Shown here: piece by piece, positions 13,827 to 24,255 of the stretch
Layout: each line of letters starts with the position of its first letter
Numbering within the stretch: the first letter of the stretch is position 1
DNA from: Prochlorococcus marinus CUG1435
GTDB taxonomy: Bacteria; Cyanobacteriota; Cyanobacteriia; PCC-6307; Cyanobiaceae
Assembly (NCBI GenBank): GCA_017644375.1
Contig: JAEPLP010000001.1
Span: 682,001-746,000 of the forward strand
Direction: 5' to 3'
DNA: 64,000 nucleotides
Notes under the pieces: generated by a model
The model's database searches: none
Told to the model about the DNA's origin: nothing
The model's input: the letters and a program-made list of their open reading frames with translations, nothing else
Translations under genes and position numbers: made by a program

Positions 13827-15602
13827 TTAATAGTGATTAGCAACTTTTCTGTGATGAACTGCTGTCTTGCATGATAAGTCAGAGACATTACCATTTTCAA
13901 CAATTCCGTAAATTATCCAATGGTCTGGAGTTTCCAGTCTAGAACTAACTTTACAATCTAAAAACGCTAGTGAATCTGAGAGGACTGGTCCACCTTCTGC
14001 AATATTGCTAATTACATCTACATTTGCAAATCTATCAGCTCCGGGAGCAAATCTTTTTAAAAAATGTCTGAACATTTTTTGATAGTTATCCTCTCTCAAG
14101 ATATTAACAACAAAACCTTTTCCAACTTGCATATATGATTCAATAGCTCTATCTTTTGCTACTGCAACTGTAATACCTGGTGGAGAAAAACTAGCTTGAC
14201 TAACCCAACTTGCTACCATGGCACTTTGTCTAAATGTAGAACCTTCTCCTTGGCTCGCTGTAACGACATATAATCCTCCACTTAACCTACCCAAAGCTTT
14301 ATCTAAATTGGAATCAAGACTCTTCATAGAGGCAATATTTTTCTTTTTATTAATCAATTGACCCAAGTCAGTTCCAGCTTCTTCGAATTGTTGATAAACA
14401 ATTGGATCTGGAATTTTTTTAACTCTTAAAGGAGAGAAAGCCTCTTTTTGACCAAGTTCTCTTAATTTATTTGCTAAAGAATCTATTGGTTCATCATTTC
14501 CACCAAATGCATCATAGACAGCCGTAAATTGCTTTGATTTTAGGGCTGCAAATAAAGTACCAAGAGATTCTTTTAATTCATTATCTGAATCTACTGGCCA
14601 TGTGGGTATGACTACTGCTTTTGATTCCGAAATTAAACTTGTTAATTCTTGGGGGTCAGAAGATCTTAAATCAATTAATTGAACCTGTGCATCTGCTTTA
14701 CTTATTCCATGAGAAATCGCTTGACTTAGTCGATCACAATAACCATAGTCGCTTATATAGCAGACTGATACAAAATCATTACCTTTGCTTTTATTGCTAC
14801 TCCATTCTAAATATTTTCCTTTCCAATAATTGACTTGATTATGAAGCAATGGCCCATGACCTACGGCTATTGTTTTTAATTCAGGTAGCTTATCTATTCT
14901 TTTAATTGCTTGCAGAACGCTTCTCGCGTTTGGACCCATTAGGCAATCGTAATAAAAACGAAAATCATCATATATTTCTTTTTGATTAGTATCAAAAAAT
15001 TCATCAGAACAATAATGGAGTCCAAATGCATCACATGTGTAGAGAACATGAGTGCTGTGATCATATGAAAAAATTGTATCTGGCCAATGTAAATTTGGTG
15101 CACTTATAAATTCAATATTATGTTCTAAACCGCTACTAGGATTAGTTCCGAGATTTAAAAACTCTCCACTCTTGACCTCTAAACGCTTAAAGGGAATATG
15201 TATTTGGTCTTCAATAAATTTAAGGGCTAATTTGGATCCTACTACTGTGATATTTTGGTTTAATTCTAAAAGATTACCTATTAAACCAGAATGATCAGGT
15301 TCTGTATGGCTCGTAATTAGATAATCCACTTCTTGTGGATTTACATTTTTCAGTAGTTCTTCAAACCATAATTTTTCGAACTTTGCGTGACTGGTATCAA
15401 TAATTGCAAGTTTTTCACCTTTAATTATAAAACTATTGTAGGTAGTTCCATTTCTTAAACCAAATTCAATATCAAATCTGCTGCGATCCCAATCCAAAGA
15501 TCTTATGGCACATGAATCATCAGCGAAGTTTTGAGATTGAACTGACAACTTGTTGTTTATTTGTGCCAATTTAGAATTACTTGTCTGGGCAGAGGCTAGC
15601 AT
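13827..15602 (-). CDS. flv3: Flavodiiron protein Flv3 (canonical di-iron site)
   Basis: Protein of 591 aa with beta-lactamase-like, flavodoxin and flavin-reductase domains in that order. The di-iron motif is intact: H99-T-E101-P-D103-H104. It is followed by L-H-W-P-D, C-D-A-F-G and V-G-H-G-P. This marks it as the catalytic partner Flv3, against the ligand-poor Flv1 at 6209-8011. The pair reduces O2 to water with NADPH and relieves photosystem I under changing light. Its last codons form the apparent integration site of the element. The C terminus is complete (V-H-H-R-K-V-A-N-H-Y), so integration has left the protein intact. It is divergent from alaS across a 119-bp spacer. Confidence 0.9.
   Translation of the reverse strand: MLASAQTSNSKLAQINNKLSVQSQNFADDSCAIRSLDWDRSRFDIEFGLRNGTTYNSFIIKGEKLAIIDTSHAKFEKLWFEELLKNVNPQEVDYLITSHTEPDHSGLIGNLLELNQNITVVGSKLALKFIEDQIHIPFKRLEVKSGEFLNLGTNPSSGLEHNIEFISAPNLHWPDTIFSYDHSTHVLYTCDAFGLHYCSDEFFDTNQKEIYDDFRFYYDCLMGPNARSVLQAIKRIDKLPELKTIAVGHGPLLHNQVNYWKGKYLEWSSNKSKGNDFVSVCYISDYGYCDRLSQAISHGISKADAQVQLIDLRSSDPQELTSLISESKAVVIPTWPVDSDNELKESLGTLFAALKSKQFTAVYDAFGGNDEPIDSLANKLRELGQKEAFSPLRVKKIPDPIVYQQFEEAGTDLGQLINKKKNIASMKSLDSNLDKALGRLSGGLYVVTASQGEGSTFRQSAMVASWVSQASFSPPGITVAVAKDRAIESYMQVGKGFVVNILREDNYQKMFRHFLKRFAPGADRFANVDVISNIAEGGPVLSDSLAFLDCKVSSRLETPDHWIIYGIVENGNVSDLSCKTAVHHRKVANHY
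13829..13864 (-). other. Candidate att site inside the functional flv3 3' end
   Basis: This segment encodes the last codons of flv3 and is the intact partner of the degenerate copy at 8029-8064. It lies about 270 bp from the integrase start. This is the side where an incoming element would be expected to supply the sequence that restores the target gene. Crossover position unknown. Confidence 0.5.
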
Positions 15603-15721
15603 AGGACAAATCGCGTTATAGAATAACTCTAGTTATGTAGAATATAAATCCGCGTGATTATTTTTGCGAAATAACCGAAATTACGCTTTTCTTTAATTTT
15701 TGTTCTTTTTATTCTGGATAA

Positions 15722-18382
15722 ATGACATCTCAACTAAGTAAAAAAATTGTTACTGGAGATGAGATAAGAGATGCTTTTTTAAAATTTTACAGTGAAAAAT
15801 TACATAAAATCATTCCAAGTGCGTCTTTAATTCCAGATGATCCTACGGTTATGCTCACAATTGCTGGAATGCTACCTTTTAAACCAGTTTTTTTAGGTTT
15901 AAAAGAAAGACCATCCAAAAGGGCTACATCTAGCCAAAAGTGCATTAGAACAAATGATATAGAAAACGTTGGGGTTACAGCTAGACATCACACTTTTTTT
16001 GAAATGCTTGGTAATTTCTCTTTTGGAGATTATTTTAAACTAGAGGCAATTCAGTGGGCTTGGGAATTAGTTACAAATATTTATCAACTTTCGCCTGAAA
16101 ATATAATTGTTAGTGTCTTTCACGAAGATGGAGAGTCTGCAAAAATTTGGAGAGATGAAATAGGTATTCATTCAGATAGGATAGTGAAACTAGGAGAGAA
16201 AGATAATTTTTGGTCCTCTGGGAAAACAGGTCCATGTGGACCTTGTTCAGAACTTTACTATGATTTTTATCCTGAAAAAGGTCTACAGAATATTGATTTA
16301 GAAGATGGAGATCGTTTTATTGAATTTTATAATCTTGTTTTTATGCAATATAATCGCGATTCTAATGGCAAATTGACAGATTTAAAATTTAAAAATATTG
16401 ATACAGGAATGGGCCTTGAAAGGATGGCTCAAATATTGCAAAAAAAGCAAAATAATTATGAGACAGATTTAATTTTTCCTATCATTCAAAAAACTTGTGA
16501 GATTGCAAAAATTGATTATTTTTTGTCAAATGATAAAAACAAAATTTCTCTAAAAATTATTGGAGATCATACAAGAGCTGTTATTCATTTAATTTCTGAT
16601 GGAGTATCAGCAAGTAATCTTGGAAGGGGTTATATATTAAGAAGGCTTATTAGAAGAATGGTCAGACATGGGAGATTATTAGGAATAACAAATGAATTTT
16701 TAACACATATTGCTACTGTCGGGATCAATTTAATGAAAAATAATTATCCTGATTTAAAAAATAACAATGATTTAATTTTGAGTGAGATAAAAATTGAAGA
16801 AGTAAGGTTTATGGAAACTCTCGAAAGGGGAGAGAAATTGCTAGATGATTTAATTACTTCAGGACAGAAATTAATTTCTGGTTTTAAAGCTTTTGAACTT
16901 TATGATACCTATGGATTTCCTCTAGAACTTACTGTAGAAATTGCTGAAGAAAATAGTATCAGTGTAGATGTAAAGGGTTTTGAAGAAGAAATGAATGCAC
17001 AAAAAGAGAGAGCGAAAGCTGCTTCAAGTAATATTGATTTGACATTAGAGGGATCATTAGAGCGAGAAATAGATCTTTTTAACAAAACTGTTTTTAATGG
17101 ATATGATTCACTTCTTTCGGAAGCTGAAATAAAGGGTATATTCTTGGATTCAACATTAGTTAAGCAAGCGAGTGAAGGTCAGAAAGTTTTAATTGTTCTT
17201 GATCAGACAACTTTTTATGGAGAATCTGGTGGTCAAGTTGGTGATATTGGAACGATATTTTCAAAAGAAGTAGAGGTCTTAGTTGATAATGTTATTCGAA
17301 AGAAAAATGTTTTTTTACATTATGGAACCATCAAAAAAGGAACATTAACTATTGGACAAAAAGTTAAGACTAATGTTAAATCCACTAATAGAGCTAAGGC
17401 TGCTGCAAATCATACAGCTACTCATTTATTGCAATCTGCTCTCAAATTAATTGTTGATGAAAGTGTTGGACAAAAAGGTTCATTAGTAGCCTTTAATAAA
17501 TTAAGATTTGACTTTAATTCTTCTAATCCTATTTCTAAAGATCAAATTTCTAAGATTGAGAGTCTAGTCAACTCTTGGATTATGGAAAATCATATCTTAG
17601 AAATAAAAAATATGTCTAAGAGTGAGGCTCTTGAAAAAGGTGCAGTGGCAATGTTTGGAGAAAAATATGATGATGAAGTACGCGTTATTAATGTGCCAGG
17701 AGTTTCAATGGAACTTTGTGGTGGCACACATGTTAAAACTACCTCCGAACTAGGTTCTTTCAAAATAATTAGTGAGGAAGGAATCTCAGCTGGAGTAAGA
17801 AGAATCGAAGCATTATCAGGCCAATCAGCCTTCGACTATTTTAGTGAAAGAAATGCTTTAGTAAATCAACTAAGTGATTTCTTAAAAGCAAATCCCAGTC
17901 AACTTTTTGAAAGGGTTAATAATTTGCAAGCAGAGCTTATTAATAAAAATAAAGAGATACAAAAAATGAAAGATGAAATTGCATATTTTAAATACTCTTC
18001 TATAAAATCATCCGCAGAAATAGTAAATTCTTTTTCAATATTGGTAAATCAGATTGATGGCTTAGATGGTAATTCTTTGCAATCTGCAGCACTTAATTTA
18101 ACTTCTTATTTAGGTAATAAAGCAATAGTGATTCTTGGAGGAATCCCAAATCTAGAAAATAAAAAGTTATTATTTGTAGTGTCTTTAGGTGATGATGCTG
18201 TAAAAATAGGATTGCATGCAGGTAAATTAATTAATGAGATAGCAAGAATTTGTTCGGGAGGTGGAGGAGGAAAGCCTAACTTTGCTCAAGCTGGTGCTAA
18301 AGATATTGATAGGTTAAGCGATGCTTTAGATTATGCTAAAAATCATTTGCAAAAAACATTAGAAAGTCATTCTGATAAATAA
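15722..18382 (+). CDS. alaS: Alanyl-tRNA synthetase
   Basis: Full-length at 886 aa. Class II aminoacylation core at the N terminus includes [18 protein letters not shown]. The editing domain has the zinc-binding H-x-x-x-H in N-H-T-A-T-H and the distant C-G-G-T-H. The C-terminal oligomerisation domain contains the G-G-G-G-G-K-P glycine-rich segment. It charges tRNA-Ala and hydrolyses mischarged Ser/Gly. The ATG lies just after an AT-rich leader. The 3' end overlaps the convergent speA gene by 16 bp. Ordinary housekeeping gene. Confidence 0.97.
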   Translation: MTSQLSKKIVTGDEIRDAFLKFYSEKLHKIIPSASLIPDDPTVMLTIAGMLPFKPVFLGLKERPSKRATSSQKCIRTNDIENVGVTARHHTFFEMLGNFSFGDYFKLEAIQWAWELVTNIYQLSPENIIVSVFHEDGESAKIWRDEIGIHSDRIVKLGEKDNFWSSGKTGPCGPCSELYYDFYPEKGLQNIDLEDGDRFIEFYNLVFMQYNRDSNGKLTDLKFKNIDTGMGLERMAQILQKKQNNYETDLIFPIIQKTCEIAKIDYFLSNDKNKISLKIIGDHTRAVIHLISDGVSASNLGRGYILRRLIRRMVRHGRLLGITNEFLTHIATVGINLMKNNYPDLKNNNDLILSEIKIEEVRFMETLERGEKLLDDLITSGQKLISGFKAFELYDTYGFPLELTVEIAEENSISVDVKGFEEEMNAQKERAKAASSNIDLTLEGSLEREIDLFNKTVFNGYDSLLSEAEIKGIFLDSTLVKQASEGQKVLIVLDQTTFYGESGGQVGDIGTIFSKEVEVLVDNVIRKKNVFLHYGTIKKGTLTIGQKVKTNVKSTNRAKAAANHTATHLLQSALKLIVDESVGQKGSLVAFNKLRFDFNSSNPISKDQISKIESLVNSWIMENHILEIKNMSKSEALEKGAVAMFGEKYDDEVRVINVPGVSMELCGGTHVKTTSELGSFKIISEEGISAGVRRIEALSGQSAFDYFSERNALVNQLSDFLKANPSQLFERVNNLQAELINKNKEIQKMKDEIAYFKYSSIKSSAEIVNSFSILVNQIDGLDGNSLQSAALNLTSYLGNKAIVILGGIPNLENKKLLFVVSLGDDAVKIGLHAGKLINEIARICSGGGGGKPNFAQAGAKDIDRLSDALDYAKNHLQKTLESHSDK

Positions 18383-20313
18383 CTACTTTTTCTGAGACTG
18401 ATTTCGATTTGATCAATTAATTTCCTTGCCTCTTCAATAGTTAATTTTTTTTGATCAATTGCTGATTCAGTATTAATTCTTATAGATTCAACCAAAGAAG
18501 CTGAACTGTAATCCAATAATTGTAAAATTTCAGATTTACTGTCCTCTTTAATAATATTTTTGACCTTATAGGAATTATTTTGATTTATATCTATGTGCAC
18601 AACGTTTGTATTGCCAAATAAATTGTGCAAGTTTCCTAGTGCTTCTTGATATGCTCCAGTCATAAAAATTCCAATTAAATAATCTTTATCTTGCTCTGGC
18701 TTATGTAAATTTAGTAATGATTTAATTTTTCCACCATCAATAAAATTATTTAGTTTCCCATCTGAATCACAAGTTAAATCTGCAAAGTTGCCCTTGCAGA
18801 ACGGCTCTTCTAAGTGCCTATGTATTGGTACTATTGGAAAAATCTGATTGATTGCCCAGCTATCGGGAATAGATTTAAAGATAGATAAATTTGCATAATA
18901 AGTTGATGCAAGAGTTTCTGTAATTTCTGATAAATCAGGGTGATTGATTTCATCATTATTCAGGTTATTAGAAATTTCTTTTGCGCAAGCCCAGGTCAGT
19001 TCTTCGGCATAGGCTCGTTCTTCTAAACTTAAAAATCCTAATCTAAAGGCAGCTAAGCAATCTTCTTTAAACTTTTTTGCATCATTCCATAGTTCAATTA
19101 TTTGAGATAAATTTATTTTTTTATTTTTAAGTTTTTTTAATTCATTGAAAGTTTCAAGTAAATTTGAAATGATTAATTGTTGATTTTTTTTATCAAAAAT
19201 TTGTATTTTGGAACTGACATGGCTCGTTCCTAAGACATTAAAAATTAAAACTGAACAATGACTAATTATTGCCCTTCCACTTTCTGAGATTATGGTTGGA
19301 TGCTTGATATTATTTAATACACATGCATCTTTAATAGTTGCAATTACATCGTTAGCATAATTTTGAAGAGAATAATTAGTGGAGGTGTTTGAGGAGGTTT
19401 TAGTTCCATCAAAATCTATCCCTAATCCCCCCCCTACGTCGATATATTGCATTGGGGCTCCTAGTTTGCATAGTTCAACATATATTTGACTGGCTTCTTG
19501 TAATGCGTCTTTGATCACAGTAATATCACTTATTTGACTTCCAATGTGAAAATGGAGTAATTTCATTTCGTTTATAAGATTTGCTTCTTTAAGTTCTTTG
19601 ATTGTCGACATAATTTCTGGGATTGATAATCCAAATTTGGAATTATCTCCAATAGATTTGCCCCACCTTCCACTACTTTTACTTGATAACTTTGCTCTTA
19701 TTCCTATCAATGGAGTCGCGTTAAGTTCTTGAACTGCGTGAATAATTCTTTTTACCTCATCTCGTTGTTCAATAACGATTATTGGATTTTTGCCGAGTTT
19801 TCTGGCCAAAGTAGCAATCTCAATATATTTTTTATCTTTATATCCGTTGCATATCAATAATGAATTTTGGTTTTCAAGAAGTGCAAGGCCAATTAGTAGT
19901 TCTGATTTACTTCCTACTTCTAAACCAAAATTCCATTGACTACCAAACTCTATTATCTTTTCCAATACATTTTTTTGTTGATTACATTTGACAGGAAAAA
20001 CGCCTTGATAAATATTCTCATATTTGTAGGTTTTTATTGCTTTTAAAAAAGCATCATGAAGTGCAATTATTCGATCTTTCAAGATATCGTTAAATCTTAT
20101 AATTAATGGAGGATTTATTTCTCTACTTTTAAGTTCTTTGACAAGCTTGAAAAGATCAATCTTATTTTCAGATTTTATATCTTTAATTACTGATATATTT
20201 CCTTTGGAATTTATTGAAAAATATTTATCCCCCCATTTGTCTATGTTGTAAGTCGAAATACTATCTTCAATAGTCCAAGTATTCTTTAATTTTTTCGGCT
20301 CAAAATTGGTCAA
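18367..20313 (-). CDS. speA: Biosynthetic arginine decarboxylase
   Basis: Protein of 648 aa, the usual length for the PLP-dependent biosynthetic enzyme converting arginine to agmatine, the first step to putrescine and spermidine. The PLP-binding lysine lies in [10 protein letters not shown]. The glycine-rich [13 protein letters not shown] phosphate-binding loop and the late C-D-S-D-G active-site segment are present. Its 3' end overlaps alaS by 16 bp on the opposite strand. It is divergent from ndk across about 120 bp, where both promoters must sit. Confidence 0.95.
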   Translation of the reverse strand: MTNFEPKKLKNTWTIEDSISTYNIDKWGDKYFSINSKGNISVIKDIKSENKIDLFKLVKELKSREINPPLIIRFNDILKDRIIALHDAFLKAIKTYKYENIYQGVFPVKCNQQKNVLEKIIEFGSQWNFGLEVGSKSELLIGLALLENQNSLLICNGYKDKKYIEIATLARKLGKNPIIVIEQRDEVKRIIHAVQELNATPLIGIRAKLSSKSSGRWGKSIGDNSKFGLSIPEIMSTIKELKEANLINEMKLLHFHIGSQISDITVIKDALQEASQIYVELCKLGAPMQYIDVGGGLGIDFDGTKTSSNTSTNYSLQNYANDVIATIKDACVLNNIKHPTIISESGRAIISHCSVLIFNVLGTSHVSSKIQIFDKKNQQLIISNLLETFNELKKLKNKKINLSQIIELWNDAKKFKEDCLAAFRLGFLSLEERAYAEELTWACAKEISNNLNNDEINHPDLSEITETLASTYYANLSIFKSIPDSWAINQIFPIVPIHRHLEEPFCKGNFADLTCDSDGKLNNFIDGGKIKSLLNLHKPEQDKDYLIGIFMTGAYQEALGNLHNLFGNTNVVHIDINQNNSYKVKNIIKEDSKSEILQLLDYSSASLVESIRINTESAIDQKKLTIEEARKLIDQIEISLRKSSYLSE

Positions 20314-20434
20314 TTTATGTTTTAGTGATTAATAAGTGTTTTTAAAATAACTCAAAACAATATCTTTTATTTTACTGATTACTTGCCAAGTTACCACCCA
20401 AAAGTTGAATATACATAGAGTGATTATTAACTAA

Positions 20435-20893
20435 ATGACTAAAGAGAGAACTTTTATTGCAATTAAACCAGATGGAGTTCAAAGAGGATATGTTGCTGAG
20501 ATTATTGGCAGATTTGAAAAAAAAGGATTTAAATTAGTTGGTTTAAAGCAATTAATCCCCTCAAAAGATCTTGCTCAAAATCACTATGGAGTACATAGAG
20601 AAAGACCCTTTTTTGTTGATTTAGTGGATTTTATTTCAAGCGGTCCTGTTGTAGCAATGGTATGGGAAGGCGAAGGAGTTATTTTAAGTGCTAGAAAACT
20701 AATAGGTGCAACAAAACCTCTTGAAGCGGAGCCTGGAACAATTAGAGGTGATTTAGCTATTGATATTGGGAGAAATATTATTCATGGTTCTGATGGAGAG
20801 GACACAGCAAAATTTGAAATTGATCTATGGTTTAACGAAGAGGAGTTATGTGAGTGGGAAACTTCTGATTCTAAATGGCGATCTGAAAATTAA
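20435..20893 (+). CDS. ndk: Nucleoside diphosphate kinase
   Basis: 152 aa, standard length. The N terminus reads [15 protein letters not shown]. The phosphorylated histidine is in the R-N-I-I-H-G-S-D signature near residue 117. It transfers the gamma-phosphate between nucleotides to balance NTP and dNTP pools. The stop is 3 bp from the end of the convergent FAD oxidoreductase gene. Confidence 0.97.
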   Translation: MTKERTFIAIKPDGVQRGYVAEIIGRFEKKGFKLVGLKQLIPSKDLAQNHYGVHRERPFFVDLVDFISSGPVVAMVWEGEGVILSARKLIGATKPLEAEPGTIRGDLAIDIGRNIIHGSDGEDTAKFEIDLWFNEEELCEWETSDSKWRSEN

Positions 20894-20896
20894 AAT

Positions 20897-22006
20897 TTAA
20901 ATCTCAAATCTATATATACTGAATTTTTCTAAAAAGTTTTTTTCTATTTCTTTGAGACTTTTATTTAGAACTATTTTCAAAAGAAGATCACTTGTTATTG
21001 CAGAAAATAAAACTCCATTTCTGTAATGTCCTGTTGCTATAAAGAGGTTTTCAATTTTTGATTTTCCAATTATTGGTTTAAGATCTGGAGTGCAGGGTCT
21101 AAATCCCCACCAATGTTCCATTTGCGGCCAATTAATAGCCTCTGGTAATAAAGAGTGGATGCCTTCTTGCAGTTGTTTTATTCCATTAGGAGTATTACCC
21201 TGATTAAATTCTGAATCTTTTTCAACTGTCGCTCCAACGATAATAAGTCCATCATCACGAGGAACTAGATAAGTTTTTGGACCAAAAATAACTCTTTTCA
21301 AAAAATTTGTTGGACCTTGTATTGATAACATTTGTCCTTTTACAGGAAAGACTGGAATCTTATTAAAAATTTTTTTACTCCAAGCACCACTGCATATAAT
21401 TGCTTTTTCGCAGTTAATTTTTTTTAGTTCCCCAGTGGCACATAAAACTGTTGCACCAGTAATTTTGTTTTTTTCCAATGTCAAATCCTTTACTTCTGAT
21501 CCTTCTTGAAATTCGACTCCATGCAAGGAGCATGCTCTTTCAAGAGCACGCATTAGTCTTCTTCTGTTATCTATTTGACCATCTTGTTCAAAAAGTAAAC
21601 CATGTTTCCAAATAGAATTTATTCCATTAATTTCTTTTTGAAGATCTTTTTGATTTAAATATTTTCCATATTCATAAGTGGGAAACTCTTCAAGATCTTT
21701 TTTATTTTTAAAAGGAACTACTATGCCACATTTTTTTAAACCGCATTTAACATTACTATCTTGTTCAATACTTTTTATCCATTTTGGAATTAGACTTTGA
21801 CTTTCTTGGCCAAATTTTAGTAATTCATTTTCGAGCCCTTCTGCATGACTAGCTAGCATTCCTGCAGCAACAAATCCAGCTGATTCATTTCTGTTTTTGC
21901 TTAAAACTAAAACCTTGAAGTTATTTCTAGAAAATTCATAAGCAATAGATAAACCTACAAGTCCACCGCCAATAATTAATATTGAATTTTTTGTTTCTTT
22001 TGTCAT
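20897..22006 (-). CDS. thiO: FAD-dependent amine oxidase, glycine oxidase ThiO-like
   Basis: 369 aa. The N-terminal dinucleotide-binding loop I-I-G-G-G-L-V-G-L-S lies near residues 11-20. An internal G-W/R-R-P-C-T-P-D-L-K-P-I-I-G block and the final T-G-H-Y-R-N-G-V-L motif are typical of D-amino-acid/glycine oxidases of the DAO family. In thiamine synthesis ThiO makes the iminoglycine used for the thiazole ring. The branch (ThiO versus another DadA-like oxidase) cannot be settled by eye. No other thiamine gene is adjacent; it is divergent from gatB. Confidence 0.75.
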   Translation of the reverse strand: MTKETKNSILIIGGGLVGLSIAYEFSRNNFKVLVLSKNRNESAGFVAAGMLASHAEGLENELLKFGQESQSLIPKWIKSIEQDSNVKCGLKKCGIVVPFKNKKDLEEFPTYEYGKYLNQKDLQKEINGINSIWKHGLLFEQDGQIDNRRRLMRALERACSLHGVEFQEGSEVKDLTLEKNKITGATVLCATGELKKINCEKAIICSGAWSKKIFNKIPVFPVKGQMLSIQGPTNFLKRVIFGPKTYLVPRDDGLIIVGATVEKDSEFNQGNTPNGIKQLQEGIHSLLPEAINWPQMEHWWGFRPCTPDLKPIIGKSKIENLFIATGHYRNGVLFSAITSDLLLKIVLNKSLKEIEKNFLEKFSIYRFEI

Positions 22007-22085
22007 TTAATAATTAATATTTTTATTTGTGTTTTGGTCCTCTTTTCCTTTATATCCAATAATATTAATAAAGAGACTTTTTATA

Positions 22086-23558
22086 ATGAACAATTTGGAA
22101 TCTTGGGAAGCTGTGATTGGTTTGGAAACTCATGTACAGCTTAATACGAAAAGTAAAATATTCACATCTGCTTCAACAGCTTTTGGTGATGCACCTAATA
22201 CTCATATAGATCCTATAGTTTGTGGGTTACCAGGAACCCTTCCAGTTTTAAATGAGACTGTTCTTGAGTATGCTGTAAAAACTTCTTTAGCATTAAATCT
22301 AAATGTTGCAGAACATTGTAAATTCGATAGAAAACAATATTTTTATCCTGATTTGCCTAAAAATTATCAAATTTCACAATTTGATGAGCCACTAGCTGAA
22401 AATGGGTGGTTAGAGGTTGAAATAATTGAAAAAGGTAAAGAACCTTATATAAAAAAAATTGGTATAGAAAGGCTACATATGGAAGAGGACGCCGGAAAAC
22501 TAGTCCATTCAGGTAGTGACAGATTAGCTGGTTCTAAGTATTCTTTAGTTGATTACAATCGTGCAGGAATAGCACTTTGTGAGATTGTAAGTAAACCAGA
22601 TATTAGATCAGGTAAAGAGGCATCTGAATATGCTTCAGAGATTAGAAGAACAGTTAGATATCTAGGGGTATCAGACGGAAATATGCAAGAGGGTTCATTG
22701 CGCTGTGATGTTAATATTTCAGTCAGAAAAGGACCTAGTTCTCCTTTTGGTACCAAAGTGGAAATAAAGAATATGAATTCATTTTCTGCAATTCAAAAGG
22801 CTTGTGATTATGAAATAGCTAGACAAATAGAAGTTTATGAAAATGGAGGAAAAATTTTCCAAGAAACAAGGTTATGGGATGAAGCTAAGCAATTAACAAA
22901 AAGTATGAGAATGAAAGAAGGCAGCAGTGACTATAGATATTTTCCTGATCCTGATTTAGGACCAATTGAAATAACAAAAGCCCAACAAGAAATATGGTTA
23001 AAAGAACTTCCAGAATTACCTTCAAAGAAAAGAAATAAATATGTAAGTGAGTTTGGGTTATCTGCATATGATGCAAGGGTAATTTCTGATGAAATTAATA
23101 TGGCAAACTTTTTTGAAGATACGGTAGCTAATGGTGCTGATGCCAAACTAGCTTCAAATTGGGTAACAAGTGATATTGTGGGTTATTTAAAAGCAAATAA
23201 ACTTAGTTTTTCTGACTTAAAACTTAGTCCTGAAAATCTCGCTGAAATGATTAAGATGATTTCAAATAATACTATCAGTGGAAAAATTGCAAAAGAAATT
23301 TTGCCTGAATTAATTGAAAAAAATATTTCTCCGAAAAAGCTAGTAGAAGAAAAAGGGTTGTCTATGATATCTGATTCTTCAAGTATTTTACCAATAATTG
23401 ATGAACTTTTAACTGACCATCCAGATGAGGTTCAAGCATTTAGAAATGGCAAAACTAAATTGCTTGGTTTTTTTGTTGGTCAACTTATGAAAAGAACAAA
23501 AGGTAAAGCTGACCCTAAACTTGCAAATAAACTGCTTGCAGAAAAATTGAATAGCTAA
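22086..23558 (+). CDS. gatB: Aspartyl/glutamyl-tRNA amidotransferase subunit B
   Basis: 490 aa from the ATG at 22086. The mature family start M-N-N-L-E-S-W-E-A-V-I-G-L-E-T-H-V-Q-L matches other GatB proteins. A longer frame from a GTG at 22029 only adds a hydrophobic non-conserved head and is rejected. The cradle domain contains the conserved H-M-E-E-D-A-G-K and D-Y-N-R-A-G-I-A-L segments. The C-terminal YqeY-like helical domain binds tRNA. With GatA and GatC it amidates Glu-tRNA-Gln. Neither partner gene is in the window. Confidence 0.96.
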   Translation: MNNLESWEAVIGLETHVQLNTKSKIFTSASTAFGDAPNTHIDPIVCGLPGTLPVLNETVLEYAVKTSLALNLNVAEHCKFDRKQYFYPDLPKNYQISQFDEPLAENGWLEVEIIEKGKEPYIKKIGIERLHMEEDAGKLVHSGSDRLAGSKYSLVDYNRAGIALCEIVSKPDIRSGKEASEYASEIRRTVRYLGVSDGNMQEGSLRCDVNISVRKGPSSPFGTKVEIKNMNSFSAIQKACDYEIARQIEVYENGGKIFQETRLWDEAKQLTKSMRMKEGSSDYRYFPDPDLGPIEITKAQQEIWLKELPELPSKKRNKYVSEFGLSAYDARVISDEINMANFFEDTVANGADAKLASNWVTSDIVGYLKANKLSFSDLKLSPENLAEMIKMISNNTISGKIAKEILPELIEKNISPKKLVEEKGLSMISDSSSILPIIDELLTDHPDEVQAFRNGKTKLLGFFVGQLMKRTKGKADPKLANKLLAEKLNS

Positions 23559-23562
23559 AGCT

Positions 23563-24180
23563 TCAAAGAAGCGCACTTATTGTCTTGATCCATTTATTTT
23601 GATTATCTGAATTATCTAAAATTATGTCAGAAAATTTTCTTTTTTCTTCAAAACTTAATTGAAGATTTATTGCGTCATATGCCTCTTTTTCGCTAATTTT
23701 ATCTCTTGCGATAAGTCTTTTTTTTTGTAGTTCTTTAGGACATTTAACTAACCATATTTCAGTGCAAATATCTTCAAATTTTGCTTCAAATAATAATGGA
23801 ATAACCAATACTATAGTTTGATTGTTTTTATATTGACTGCATTCTTCTATCATTTTTTCTTTAATTAATGGGTGAAGTAGTTTTTCAATCCATTCTTTAC
23901 TTTCTGAATGTTTAAGAATAATGTTCCTTAAAAGTTTTCTGTTTATTGCCCTTTCTGAATTGTTCTTATTATCAATAATTTTATTTCCAAAATAATCTAA
24001 AATTTTCTCATATCCGTATGTGTTTGGTTTGATTAATTCTCTTGATAAATTATCTGCATCTAATATTGGAATGTTTGTATGTTTTCTAATGTAATTAGTT
24101 ATGGTTGTCTTCCCACTGGCAATTCCTCCTGTTAAACCAATTCTTCTTTGGTTATTTTTTGATTTTTGAAGAATATCCAT
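23563..24180 (-). CDS. coaE: Dephospho-CoA kinase
   Basis: 205 aa. The P-loop G-L-T-G-G-I-A-S-G-K-T-T lies at 15-26. D-A-D near residue 40 follows, then R-x-R-type and L-V-I-P-L-L-F-E substrate segments. It catalyses the last step of coenzyme A synthesis, phosphorylating the 3'-hydroxyl of dephospho-CoA. It is convergent with gatB (4-bp gap) and divergent from argJ. The window also holds coaX, the first enzyme of the pathway, at 58276-58968. Confidence 0.93.
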   Translation of the reverse strand: MDILQKSKNNQRRIGLTGGIASGKTTITNYIRKHTNIPILDADNLSRELIKPNTYGYEKILDYFGNKIIDNKNNSERAINRKLLRNIILKHSESKEWIEKLLHPLIKEKMIEECSQYKNNQTIVLVIPLLFEAKFEDICTEIWLVKCPKELQKKRLIARDKISEKEAYDAINLQLSFEEKRKFSDIILDNSDNQNKWIKTISALL

Positions 24181-24255
24181 ATAGTTAATAATAATCTAAT
24201 TACCTGTTTCTTTAGTACTAAAGAGTAGTTAGTATGAATTAAAATACCAAAAAGT

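Larger units (their letters stand above)
8030..13829. mobile_element. Integrative element inserted at the flv3 3' end
   Basis: About 5.8 kb separates flv3 from flv1. It holds a tyrosine recombinase beside flv3, a ParB-methyltransferase fusion, four small or unknown genes and long repeat-rich spacers. The spacers and genes look richer in G+C (about 37% in a line I counted) than the surrounding host DNA. A degenerate copy of the last 12 codons of flv3 lies at the far end (8029-8064). This is the pattern left when an integrase recombines within a gene's 3' end and rebuilds that end. No capsid, portal, terminase or lysis gene is present. All element genes are on the minus strand. It is a minimal integrative element or phage satellite rather than a prophage. 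The exact boundaries are inferred. Confidence 0.8.

Noticed and set aside
8030-13829. Prophage
   Set aside because: No capsid, portal, terminase, tail or lysis genes, and the length is too small.
22029-22085. Extended GatB start at GTG 22029
   Set aside because: Adds a non-conserved hydrophobic head; the family begins at the ATG at 22086.
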